Positions 56,889-64,000 of a stretch of DNA of 64,000 bases are shown here, piece by piece. How positions within the stretch are numbered: position 1 is the stretch's first letter; every line of letters starts with the position of its first letter. The position numbers and the translations under genes were made by a program. The stretch lies in the NCBI RefSeq assembly GCF_020166435.1, contig NZ_JAINZP010000008.1, positions 62,001-126,000 on the forward strand, given 5' to 3'. Source of the stretch: Pectobacterium versatile. GTDB taxonomy: Bacteria > Pseudomonadota > Gammaproteobacteria > Enterobacterales > Enterobacteriaceae. Below the pieces are notes generated by a model. It was not told where the DNA came from and made no database searches. It saw nothing but the letters and a program-made list of their open reading frames with translations.

Positions 56889-57944
56889 TTACTTGCTGCG
56901 GCGCTCGCGTACCGCAGAAGCCAGCTGACGCAGCAGGGATTCTGTATCTTCCCAGCCAATGCAGGCATCGGTCACGCTGCGGCCATAAACCAGCGGTTCA
57001 CCGCTTTCCAGATTCTGGTTGCCTTCGACCAGATGGCTTTCCACCATCACGCCCATAATCGCCTTTTCACCCTGTGCGATCTGCCCGCAGACGTCAGTGC
57101 AGACATCCATCTGCTTTTTGAACTGCTTGCTGCTGTTCGCATGGCTGAAATCGATCATGACCTGCGGCGTCAGACCCGCTTTTTCCAGACCAATTTTCAC
57201 GTCTTTCACGTGCTCAGCGCTGTAGTTCGGCGTTTTGCCGCCGCGCAGAATGATGTGGCAATCGTTGTTACCGCTGGTATTCACGATAGCCGAATGGCCC
57301 CATTTGGTAACAGACAGGAAGCAGTGTGGCGCACTGGCGGCGTTGATCGCATCAATCGCAACCTTGATCGTGCCGTCGGTACCGTTTTTAAAGCCGACAG
57401 GGCATGACAGGCCGGAGGCCAGTTCACGGTGTACCTGAGATTCTGTCGTACGTGCGCCAATAGCGCCCCAGCTCATCAGATCTGCCATGTATTGCGGGGT
57501 GATCATGTCCAGAAACTCACCCGCAGCCGGTAAACCGATGTCGTTAATTTCCAGCAGCAGTTGGCGCGCAATGCGCAGGCCGTCATTGATCTGGAAACTA
57601 TTGTCCATGTGCGGATCGTTGATTAGCCCTTTCCAGCCAATCGTGGTGCGTGGTTTTTCAAAATAAACCCGCATCACCACTTCCAGATCGTCGCTCAGCT
57701 CGTTACGCAGCGTCAGCAGACGCGCGGCATACTCTTTTGCTGCTTTCGTGTCGTGAATCGAGCAAGGACCAATTACCACCAACAGGCGGTCATCATTGCC
57801 GTTAAGAATTTTATGAATGGCAGTACGCGCGAACGATACCGTTTCCGCGGCCTTCTCCGTGGCTGGAAACTTTTCTAGCAAAGCAACCGGCGGCAAAAGT
57901 TCATTAATCTCTTTAATTCTTAAATCATCATTTTGGTAATTCAT
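56889..57944 (-). CDS. aroG: 3-deoxy-7-phosphoheptulonate synthase, AroG (Phe-sensitive) type
   Basis: 351 residues from ATG 57944 (MNYQNDDLRIKEINELLPP), matching E. coli AroG (350). DAHP synthase class I features include VVIGPCSIHDTKAAKEYA, RVYFEKPRTTIGWKGLINDPHMD, GARTTESQVHRELASGLS, VMIDFSHANSSKQF and VMVESHLVEGNQ. It condenses erythrose-4-phosphate and PEP, the first shikimate step. The N-terminal residues resemble the Phe-sensitive AroG isoenzyme. No TyrR box was obvious upstream. Confidence 0.97.
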   Translation of the reverse strand: MNYQNDDLRIKEINELLPPVALLEKFPATEKAAETVSFARTAIHKILNGNDDRLLVVIGPCSIHDTKAAKEYAARLLTLRNELSDDLEVVMRVYFEKPRTTIGWKGLINDPHMDNSFQINDGLRIARQLLLEINDIGLPAAGEFLDMITPQYMADLMSWGAIGARTTESQVHRELASGLSCPVGFKNGTDGTIKVAIDAINAASAPHCFLSVTKWGHSAIVNTSGNNDCHIILRGGKTPNYSAEHVKDVKIGLEKAGLTPQVMIDFSHANSSKQFKKQMDVCTDVCGQIAQGEKAIMGVMVESHLVEGNQNLESGEPLVYGRSVTDACIGWEDTESLLRQLASAVRERRSK

Positions 57945-58239
57945 AAATAAATCCATCGGTTCCGAAACGGTATGTTAACCCCATCCAATACGCGCCATCC
58001 CGCCTGTACGGGTCGCCTGAGAAACGGGATGTTTCATATTGAAGATTGATTATTATATGTCAAGCTGGTGTTGTCAGGGCGCTGAAATCAGCGGGATTTA
58101 CGCGATCAAATGCTCTCAGATACCGCATCCGTCCTATTTTCACCAGAAAATAGCGCAACTGACAGGTCGGTGAACCGCAGAATAGGCTTTCTCTGTGGGT
58201 TTCAGTAAAGTGGAATAAAATCGCAATTCAGGGTGATCT
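57945..58239. other. Divergent promoter region of aroG and zitB
   Basis: 295 non-coding bases. It contains short palindromes around 57995-58040 (AAACGGGATG and related) but no site that I can assign. Both aroG and zitB promoters must be here. Confidence 0.5.
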
Positions 58240-59190
58240 ATGGCACATAACCACAGCCACACAGAATCAGGTAACAGTAAACGTCTGCTGGCCGCGTTTA
58301 TCATTACCGCCACGTTTATGGTGGCAGAAGTCATTGGCGGCCTGCTGTCCGGCTCCCTCGCCCTGCTGGCGGATGCTGGCCATATGTTGACGGACGCCGC
58401 CGCGCTGTTTGTCGCGCTTGTCGCCGTACGTTTCGCACAGCGTAAGCCCAATGCTCGCCATACCTTTGGCTATTTACGGCTCACTACCCTCGCCGCCTTT
58501 GTGAACGCGCTGACGCTGATGCTGATTACCGCCTTCATCTTCTGGGAAGCTATCCAACGCTTCTATGATCCACAGCCCGTCGCTGGCGTCCCTATGCTGC
58601 TTGTCGCCGTTGCTGGTTTGGTAGCAAACATCGTGGCATTTTGGCTGTTACACCACGGCAGCGAAGAGAAAAATATTAACGTCCGCGCGGCGGCGCTGCA
58701 TGTGCTGGGCGATCTGCTCGGATCCGTCGGCGCGATTGCCGCAGCCATTATCATTCTTTATACCAACTGGACGCCTATCGACCCGATTCTCTCTATTTTG
58801 GTGTCGTGTCTGGTGTTGCGCAGTGCATGGGCGCTATTGAAAGAGAGCATTCACGAGTTGCTGGAAGGTACGCCGAGCCAGCTCAGCGTTGAAGTTCTAC
58901 AGAAAGATTTGACGCTGAATATTCCCGAGGTTAGAAACATTCACCATGTGCATTTATGGCAGGTGGGCGAAAAACCGATGATGACGCTGCATGCACAGGT
59001 GGTTCCGCCTCACGATCACGATGCGCTGTTAAGACGTATTCAGGAATATTTACTGAAGCATTACCAGATTGAACACGCGACGGTTCAGATGGAGTATCAA
59101 CGCTGTGATGATGACCACTGCGCTTTCCACTATCAGGAAAGTCATCATCATGAAAGCCATGATGCAGAAGGCCACCACCACAAGCATTAA
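58240..59190 (+). CDS. zitB: Zinc transporter ZitB (cation diffusion facilitator)
   Basis: 316 residues. Six membrane helices carry the zinc site [12 protein letters not shown] in helix 2 and [11 protein letters not shown] in helix 5. The C-terminal cytoplasmic domain contains [21 protein letters not shown]. Both ends are His-rich ([26 protein letters not shown]), typical of ZitB. It exports zinc in exchange for protons and keeps the E. coli neighbourhood of aroG and pnuC. Confidence 0.95.
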   Translation: MAHNHSHTESGNSKRLLAAFIITATFMVAEVIGGLLSGSLALLADAGHMLTDAAALFVALVAVRFAQRKPNARHTFGYLRLTTLAAFVNALTLMLITAFIFWEAIQRFYDPQPVAGVPMLLVAVAGLVANIVAFWLLHHGSEEKNINVRAAALHVLGDLLGSVGAIAAAIIILYTNWTPIDPILSILVSCLVLRSAWALLKESIHELLEGTPSQLSVEVLQKDLTLNIPEVRNIHHVHLWQVGEKPMMTLHAQVVPPHDHDALLRRIQEYLLKHYQIEHATVQMEYQRCDDDHCAFHYQESHHHESHDAEGHHHKH

Positions 59191-59197
59191 ATTTGGA

Positions 59198-59923
59198 TTA
59201 CGCGCCGTGTGAAACCGCGCTGACGCGGTTTTCCTGTGCGCTCTTAATCCACAGCCAGGAGCCGTTCAGGGCAATCAGCGTCAGGATCGCGTACTCTACC
59301 GCCATCGCATACACGCCCTGATAAGCAAAAATCACCACGCTTATCACATCAATCACCACCCACAGCAGCCAGTTCTCGACGTATTTGCGCGTCATCAGGA
59401 TCATCGCCACAATCGACAGCACCATCATGGTGGAATCCCAGAATGGGAACGCATCCGGCTGAAGGTTCGGCATCTGCACAGACAACCCTAGCCCCTGCAT
59501 ACCGGAAACGGCAATACGCGTCAGCACGGCAAACACCGCATCGATGTAGAACGTCATCAAGCCAATCGCGACAACGCACGCTACCGACCAGCCAATCAGT
59601 TTCTGCACCGGTAGCCAGCGGATGCGTAACTCCACTTCCTGCGAGTCTGTCTTGCGCGTCCAGGCATACCAGCCATAAATGTTGGCAGCAAAAAAGAAGA
59701 TTTGCAGCAGCAGGCTGGCGTAAAGCTGAATCTGGAAAAAGATCACGGCAAACAGCGTGACGTTAATCAACCCAAACAAATAGTTGATGGTTTTTTCCTG
59801 ACTCGCGAACCAGATACACAGCAGGCCAAACAGCGTACCAATCGCCTCAATCCAGGAAAGCGCGTATCCCCCTTCCCCCAAAGGGATATGAATTAAAATA
59901 TTGCTGGTACTCAAAAAGTCCAT
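59198..59923 (-). CDS. pnuC: Nicotinamide riboside transporter PnuC
   Basis: 241 residues from ATG 59923 (MDFLSTSNILIHIPLG), seven membrane helices. Conserved PnuC parts include LSWIEAIGTLFGLLCIWFAS, INVTLFAVIFFQIQLYASLLLQ, the substrate-pocket FAANIYGWYAW and FPFWDSTMMVLSIVAMILMTRKYVENWLLW. It imports nicotinamide riboside by facilitated diffusion. It is in operon with nadA, 58 bases downstream. Confidence 0.96.
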   Translation of the reverse strand: MDFLSTSNILIHIPLGEGGYALSWIEAIGTLFGLLCIWFASQEKTINYLFGLINVTLFAVIFFQIQLYASLLLQIFFFAANIYGWYAWTRKTDSQEVELRIRWLPVQKLIGWSVACVVAIGLMTFYIDAVFAVLTRIAVSGMQGLGLSVQMPNLQPDAFPFWDSTMMVLSIVAMILMTRKYVENWLLWVVIDVISVVIFAYQGVYAMAVEYAILTLIALNGSWLWIKSAQENRVSAVSHGA

Positions 59924-59981
59924 CTCACCACCCTGTCTCAATTATTGTAAGAAATTTCTATTAAGATGCCCTGGATCTCCG

Positions 59982-61043
59982 TCAGGCATTCCCTTTCACA
60001 CGTAATTTTAGTGAAGCCGCGAAATCCAGCATGCGATTCAGCGGGATTAACGCACCTTCTCGCAGGGCTGCTTCAACATGAATCTCATGCGCGTCACCGC
60101 CTTGTTCTAGGCCGTTAGCAATCGCCTCCAGCCCGTTCATCGCCATCCACGGACAGTGGGCGCAGCTGCGGCAGGTTGCCCCTTCGCCCGCGGTGGGCGC
60201 TTCCAGCAACGTTTTCTCTGGGCAGGCCTGCTGCATCTTGTAGAAAATACCGCGATCGGTCGCCACAATCAGCTCGCGCTGTGGCAGCGTTTTCGCAGCC
60301 TGAATCAGTTGGCTGGTTGACCCAACGGCATCAGCCATCTCTACCACGCTCTGCGGCGATTCCGGATGGACCAAAATTGCCGCATCGGGGTACAGCACCT
60401 TCATGCGCTGCAGCGCCTGCGTTTTAAATTCGTCATGCACAATGCACGCGCCCTGCCAGCACAGTACATCCGCCCCTGTCTGCTTTTGTACATAGCTTCC
60501 CAGATGACGGTCTGGTGCCCAAATAATTTTTTCTCCCAGGCTATCCAGATGTTCGATCAATTCCACCGCGATGCTGGATGTAACCACCCAATCAGCACGC
60601 GCTTTCACTGCCGCAGAGGTATTGGCATACACCACTACCGTTCGGTCTGGGTGCGCATCGCAAAAACGGCTGAACTCATCAACAGGACAACCGAGATCGA
60701 GCGAGCATTCTGCTTCCAGCGTGGGCATCAGAATCGTCTTTTCCGGGTTGAGTATCTTGGCGGTCTCTCCCATAAAGCGGACCCCCGCTACCAGCAGCGT
60801 TGATGCCGAATGGGTGCTGCCGAAACGCGCCATTTCCAGCGAGTCCGCCACACAGCCGCCAGTTTCTTCCGCCAGCGCCTGAATTTCAGGATCGGTATAA
60901 TAGTGCGCGACCATGACAGCATTTCTTTCCCGCAGCAGCGTTTTTATCCTGCTACGATAGTGCTGCTTTGCATCAGCCGATAAGGGTCTGGGCTTCGGCG
61001 GAAAGGGATAAATGGTCTCATTGCTATCAAAAAGGATACTCAT
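59982..61043 (-). CDS. nadA: Quinolinate synthase
   Basis: 353 residues from ATG 61043 ([18 protein letters not shown]); a 12-codon extension is ignored. It has [25 protein letters not shown], the cysteine ligands of the [4Fe-4S] cluster in [19 protein letters not shown] and the CRSCAHCPW motif, and [11 protein letters not shown]. It condenses iminoaspartate and DHAP into quinolinate for NAD synthesis and forms the nadA-pnuC operon as in E. coli. Confidence 0.97.
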   Translation of the reverse strand: MSILFDSNETIYPFPPKPRPLSADAKQHYRSRIKTLLRERNAVMVAHYYTDPEIQALAEETGGCVADSLEMARFGSTHSASTLLVAGVRFMGETAKILNPEKTILMPTLEAECSLDLGCPVDEFSRFCDAHPDRTVVVYANTSAAVKARADWVVTSSIAVELIEHLDSLGEKIIWAPDRHLGSYVQKQTGADVLCWQGACIVHDEFKTQALQRMKVLYPDAAILVHPESPQSVVEMADAVGSTSQLIQAAKTLPQRELIVATDRGIFYKMQQACPEKTLLEAPTAGEGATCRSCAHCPWMAMNGLEAIANGLEQGGDAHEIHVEAALREGALIPLNRMLDFAASLKLRVKGNA

Positions 61044-61180
61044 TATAAATTTCCACGATGACAACTCGGGTTGTAACACCTGATACTAATTAATAATCAG
61101 CATCGACGTTTTTTATCCTAAACAAAATACCGAAAATCAGCCCTAAAGTCGCGGTGTTTTTTCTATACCACCCGCCATTC

Positions 61181-61198
61181 TGTTTAATATGCTTAAAA
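61181..61198. promoter_or_regulatory. Weak candidate NadR box upstream of nadA
   Basis: TGTTTA-ATATGC-TTAAAA resembles the NadR consensus TGTTTA-N6-TAAACA with a perfect left half and 4 of 6 matches on the right. It is about 140 bases upstream of nadA, which NadR controls in E. coli. The match is imperfect, so this is low confidence. Confidence 0.25.
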
Positions 61199-61271
61199 TG
61201 GTGAGGTGAAATGCGTAAGTAGCATGACTCGTAGAAAAGAGAAGTAGAAGAGAGACAAGGAGAGAAATGGC

Positions 61272-61670
61272 ATGGCCAGCCTCTATATCAGAATCTATCG
61301 CAATACCCTGACCGTCAGAAACGTGGACACGAAACAAGAGGTGACAGAGCAATCAGAAACGCCTTTTACCACCACGCGCTTGCTGCTCGGGCAGATGATC
61401 CCAGCAATGAAGCTATTGGATCGACTCGCGCGCAAGGTAGCCCCCAAACGACTGATCGATCTGTTCTCGTCACACAAGGTCATCATCCATGCCATGGAGA
61501 TGAATGAAGGCGGACACAGCCAGGTCGAGTTTGCCAGCTACATAGAGCTAGCCAAGAGCATCAGCCCACAAGGAAAGCATATTTATGTCTGTAGCAAAAA
61601 TGTGCCGCTTACTGACCAGGAAGTGACACAAATTTTTAGCGGCGACATGCCTTCGATCGTCAACCGCTAA
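61272..61670 (+). CDS. Uncharacterised 132-residue protein
   Basis: 132 residues beginning MASLYIRIYRNTLTVRN, with a GGAG site just upstream. No signal peptide or membrane helix. The first 25 residues have the SLYIRI...LTVRNVDT pattern seen at the N terminus of some MreB-like (actin-fold) small proteins, followed by a helix-rich middle (MIPAMKLLDRLARKVAPKRLIDLF) and a C-terminal segment ending EVTQIFSGDMPSIVNR. This similarity is weak, so I assign no function. It has no counterpart in the E. coli nadA region and is convergent with the DUF554 gene. Confidence 0.65.
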   Translation: MASLYIRIYRNTLTVRNVDTKQEVTEQSETPFTTTRLLLGQMIPAMKLLDRLARKVAPKRLIDLFSSHKVIIHAMEMNEGGHSQVEFASYIELAKSISPQGKHIYVCSKNVPLTDQEVTQIFSGDMPSIVNR

Positions 61671-61684
61671 TCAGAAGCTGCGCT

Positions 61685-62401
61685 TTAGGCGAAGAAGCGG
61701 TGCCAGTACAGAGAGATAGGAATAACCAGAACCAACGCAGGCAGGAAGTTCACTACCGCAAATGATTTGATCTGCGCGATCCGTAGCCCCACCGCAATCA
61801 TGATAATCCCGCCACAGGCAGAAAAATCGCCCATCGTGATATCTGTCATAAAGGGCATAATCAATTTGGCGGAGAAGAATAACAGCATCTGGACAATAAC
61901 CTGCGGTATCGCAATCGACATCACGGCAAGGCCAAGCGTGATGGAGAAAATCAGCGCGGTGAAAATATCTAAAGCAGATTTGATAATCAGCAGTTGATAA
62001 TCACCAGTTAGCCCTTCCGTTAATGCTCCAACCACGCCGGTTCCGCTGGCACAAAACAGGACGATTAACGCGGTAAAATTCTGAGTGTAGACATCCTGCG
62101 GCAAACGATGCTCCTGTGCAGGCAACACGCGGTTTAATCCTTTCTGAATCATCGTACCAGCCCACTGCACACCGGATTCCATGCGTAGCAGTTCGCCTAA
62201 CGCCACACCAATCACGATAGCCAGCGCCACCGCAGGCAACTGCTGGACTTTCACAACCAGCGTCACCCCCATTGCAATCGACACCATCGCAAATGCAGGC
62301 GGAAGGCCATCTTGCAAACGCTGAGGGATAAAACGACGCAAAGCGATACCAAGACCACTACCAATCAAGATAGCGGCACCATTAATCAACGGACCAATCA
62401 T
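61685..62401 (-). CDS. yqgA: DUF554 inner-membrane protein (YqgA-like)
   Basis: 238 residues with six to seven membrane helices. The start MIGPLINGAAILIGSGLGIALRR and the conserved VLFCASGTGVVGALTEGLTGD and SALDIFTALIFSITLG are diagnostic of DUF554, as in E. coli YqgA. Function is unknown. It sits between nadA and the tRNA-Lys genes, outside the E. coli arrangement. Confidence 0.88.
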   Translation of the reverse strand: MIGPLINGAAILIGSGLGIALRRFIPQRLQDGLPPAFAMVSIAMGVTLVVKVQQLPAVALAIVIGVALGELLRMESGVQWAGTMIQKGLNRVLPAQEHRLPQDVYTQNFTALIVLFCASGTGVVGALTEGLTGDYQLLIIKSALDIFTALIFSITLGLAVMSIAIPQVIVQMLLFFSAKLIMPFMTDITMGDFSACGGIIMIAVGLRIAQIKSFAVVNFLPALVLVIPISLYWHRFFA

Positions 62402-62637
62402 ATATCTTCCTAAACAGGGCTACACGCGCTTCCCTGTGGCAATGACTCCATCCCTGCTCGATAGGATTAGAAAACAGTTCCTGACGGGTTATATAGTCCA
62501 TAGAGAGGGGCAACAACCTAATATACCGCAAAGTCTTAACGAGTAGGGAATGATGATGGGTTTTATCTCACCTACACGACACGTGCGATATATAATTTAA
62601 AATGAATTTATTCGAGGAAGGAAATCTACTGCCGAAG
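62402..62637. other. Non-coding region between the DUF554 gene and the tRNA-Lys locus
   Basis: 236 bases with AT-rich segments that would hold the promoter of the DUF554 gene. I see no repeat or open frame to report. Confidence 0.5.
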
Positions 62638-62752
62638 TGGTGGGTCGTGCAGGATGACTCGGCCTTTGGCCTCGCCCCTTCGGGGTCAACGCTAACGCGT
62701 TGCTGTCTCGCTTCGCTCGGCTCGAACCTGCGACCAATTGATTAAAAGTCAA
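62638..62752 (-). pseudogene. tRNA-Lys remnant split by a 66-bp insert
   Basis: On the minus strand the 3' half of tRNA-Lys is present: CCA end, acceptor, T-stem and the anticodon stem-loop, identical to the two intact copies. A 66-bp insert (62656-62721) lies exactly in the T-loop. The 5' part (acceptor 5' strand, D-arm) is missing after 62752, so this copy cannot make tRNA. The insert is full of small palindromes (GGCCTTTGGCC, CCCCTTCGGGG, CTCGCTTCGCTCGG). Confidence 0.85.
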
Positions 62753-62818
62753 GATACTTGCTATGTGAATAACGAGAGGAATAGCGATTGTATAATGTTG
62801 AATTGAATTTCTAGGAGA

Positions 62819-62894
62819 TGGTGGGTCGTGCAGGATTCGAACCTGCGACCAATTGATTAAAAGTCAACTGCTCTACCGACTGAGCTAACGACCC
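62819..62894 (-). tRNA. lysT: tRNA-Lys (anticodon TTT), copy 1
   Basis: 76 nt. The acceptor GGGTCGT, D-arm, anticodon loop CTTTTAA (TTT) with the stem TTGA/TCAA, and T-loop GGTTCGAATCC with encoded CCA match E. coli tRNA-Lys. It lies in the conserved nadA-tRNA-cpoB region; E. coli has a longer Lys/Val array here. Confidence 0.98.
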
Positions 62895-62945
62895 GCAATG
62901 CGGAACTACTTTGATGTTTAATGCTGTTACAACTGCCTTTGAAAT

Positions 62946-63021
62946 TGGTGGGTCGTGCAGGATTCGAACCTGCGACCAATTGATTAAAAGTCAACTGCTC
63001 TACCGACTGAGCTAACGACCC
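62946..63021 (-). tRNA. lysW: tRNA-Lys (anticodon TTT), copy 2
   Basis: 76 nt, identical over its length to copy 1, 51 bases away. Both read AAA/AAG lysine codons and are probably co-transcribed from a promoter between cpoB and this gene. Confidence 0.98.
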
Positions 63022-63146
63022 AATTTCATGCTGCTTTAGCGTTTCGCTGTTTGCCTTGGCAACGGCGGCACATATTACTGATTTAAATTTTCAGCGCAAC
63101 CTATTTTCTTAAAAAATTGTTTGATTGCTTACTCTTAAGACGTTAA

Positions 63147-63183
63147 GGCACAAAAATCGCTCATGATGCGCAATTTTTGTGCC
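63147..63183 (-). terminator. Stem-loop after cpoB
   Basis: GGCACAAAAAT...ATTTTTGTGCC form a 10-11 bp stem around a mostly self-complementary loop (CGC...GCG), right after the cpoB stop. It is a probable end signal for the tol-pal-cpoB transcript, although the trailing T run is weak. Confidence 0.6.
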
Positions 63184-63196
63184 AATTAAGACGGGG

Positions 63197-63973
63197 TTAC
63201 GATGCAGATAAACGTTTTTGTGCCTGCTTTGCACTTTCCGTATTGGGGTACATTTTTACAACTTGCTGGTAAACAGCCTTGGCTTTATCAACCTGACCTT
63301 TTTCCTGCATGATCACCCCAACCTTCAGCAACGCCTCGGAACTTTTTGGTGACTTGGGATAATTTTTAACTACATTGGCGAAATAGTACGCCGCATCGTC
63401 CTTTTTCCCCTTGTTATAATTCAACTGACCAAGCCAATAGTTAGCATTAGGTTGATACGTTGAATCTGGGTACTTTTTGACGAATGCCTGAAATGCGCTG
63501 ATAGCCTGATCGTACTGTTTTTTCTCCAGCACGAGCGCGACTGCGGCATTGTAATCCGTATTCGCATCACCCGTACTGGCTGGTGCCGCCGTATTGGCAG
63601 CACCAGTATCAGTACCCGCCGCAGCGGCAGGTGCACCGTCTGTCGTCGGTGTAGAAGATGATTGCGAACTTAATCCATCAATCTGCTGATAGATCTGTTT
63701 CTGTCGTTCAACAACCTGATTCAACTGATACTGACTTTCCTGAATCTGCCCACGGAGGCTGTCAATATCACGCTGATTATCAGAGAGCTGCTGTTGAAGT
63801 TGGGTTAAAAGCTGACTGTGAGCGTTAGAAATACGCTCCAATTGAGTGACACGGTCTTCGACCGAGCCTGAGCCGACATTACTGATTGGCGCTTGGGCAG
63901 TAGCGGCCCAAGGGACCGCTACGCCAACCAGTAACGACAGACCCAACAGGTGACATCTGAAGTTACTGCTCAT
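63197..63973 (-). CDS. cpoB: CpoB (YbgF), Tol-Pal-associated cell-division coordinator
   Basis: 258 residues. A signal peptide (LGLSLLVGVAVPWAATA) is followed by an N-terminal trimerising coiled coil (DRVTQLERISNAHSQLLTQLQQQL...), an Ala/Thr-rich linker (about 110-135) and a C-terminal TPR domain (AFQAFVKKYPDSTYQPNANYWLGQL; YYFANVVKNYPKSPK). It works in the periplasm linking TolA and PBP1B. It is the last gene of the tol-pal cluster in enterobacteria; pal should lie just beyond the window's right edge. Confidence 0.96.
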   Translation of the reverse strand: MSSNFRCHLLGLSLLVGVAVPWAATAQAPISNVGSGSVEDRVTQLERISNAHSQLLTQLQQQLSDNQRDIDSLRGQIQESQYQLNQVVERQKQIYQQIDGLSSQSSSTPTTDGAPAAAAGTDTGAANTAAPASTGDANTDYNAAVALVLEKKQYDQAISAFQAFVKKYPDSTYQPNANYWLGQLNYNKGKKDDAAYYFANVVKNYPKSPKSSEALLKVGVIMQEKGQVDKAKAVYQQVVKMYPNTESAKQAQKRLSAS

Positions 63974-64000
63974 GCGATTCTCTTAATATACCAGAACGGC

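Noticed and set aside
61080-61180. Second possible NadR half-site (TGTTTAGG on the minus strand near 61113)
   Set aside because: Only one half-site is good; the partner half is too degenerate to list.

Overview
The window looks like chromosome from a soft-rot enterobacterium of the Pectobacterium type. Most proteins are close, recognisable homologues of Escherichia coli K-12 proteins, and long stretches keep E. coli gene order. The exceptions are accessory blocks typical of plant-associated Pectobacteriaceae. The genus is inferred from gene content and recalled protein similarity; no database search was possible.

Layout. (1) 1-11055, mostly minus strand: a surface-polysaccharide locus. A WecA-type initiating transferase is preceded by a JUMPstart/ops element and followed by the wza-wzb-wzc export and kinase genes. 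After a perfect stem-loop comes a visibly AT-rich block (rfbA, rfbD, rfbC, fdtA-like, acetyltransferase, fdtB-like, wzx) that would make a dTDP-3-acetamido-3,6-dideoxyhexose and flip the repeat unit. (2) 11724-22713: the core order yegH ... asmA, dcd, udk, mrp, metG. A MntA/HepT toxin-antitoxin pair and dcuC are inserted between yegH and asmA. (3) 22833-27875: a nitrate-inducible-type formate dehydrogenase operon (fdnGHI) whose catalytic residue 196 is Cys, not selenocysteine. (4) 28100-30441: a periplasmic binding protein with no ABC partner, followed by an LVIVD beta-propeller gene. (5) 30496-63973: the E. coli 17-min order read backwards: pgl, ybhA, modCBA, acrZ, modE, modF, galE, galM, gpmA, aroG, zitB, pnuC, nadA, tRNA-Lys genes, cpoB. 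Several insertions interrupt it: a tRNA-Ser gene; glk plus a LacI-controlled sugar cluster (34148-39905); a Cus-type copper efflux operon between galM and gpmA; a small type I-E CRISPR array without cas genes between gpmA and aroG; and a short uncharacterised gene plus a DUF554 gene near nadA. galT and galK are missing from the gal cluster.

How genes work together. The polysaccharide genes form a probable RfaH-dependent long operon with a stem-loop between its conserved and variable parts. The LacI-family regulator at 37933 probably controls a nucleoside/H+-symporter-family transporter, two TIM-barrel sugar isomerase-like proteins (one secreted to the periplasm) and a Gfo/Idh/MocA oxidoreductase, because three copies of the same 12-bp palindrome lie in front of the transporter and the secreted isomerase. 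modABC and modE are linked by a ModE-like operator. The copper genes encode a complete CBA pump, a periplasmic CusF chaperone and a second CusF domain fused to the C terminus of CusB.

Most noteworthy items: the LacI/periplasmic isomerase catabolic cluster, the binding protein/LVIVD pair, a tRNA-Lys remnant split by a 66-bp palindrome-rich insert, a multi-hairpin intergenic element after fdnGHI, 122-bp TACCC...GGGTA repeats on both sides of acrZ, and the Cys form of FdnG.
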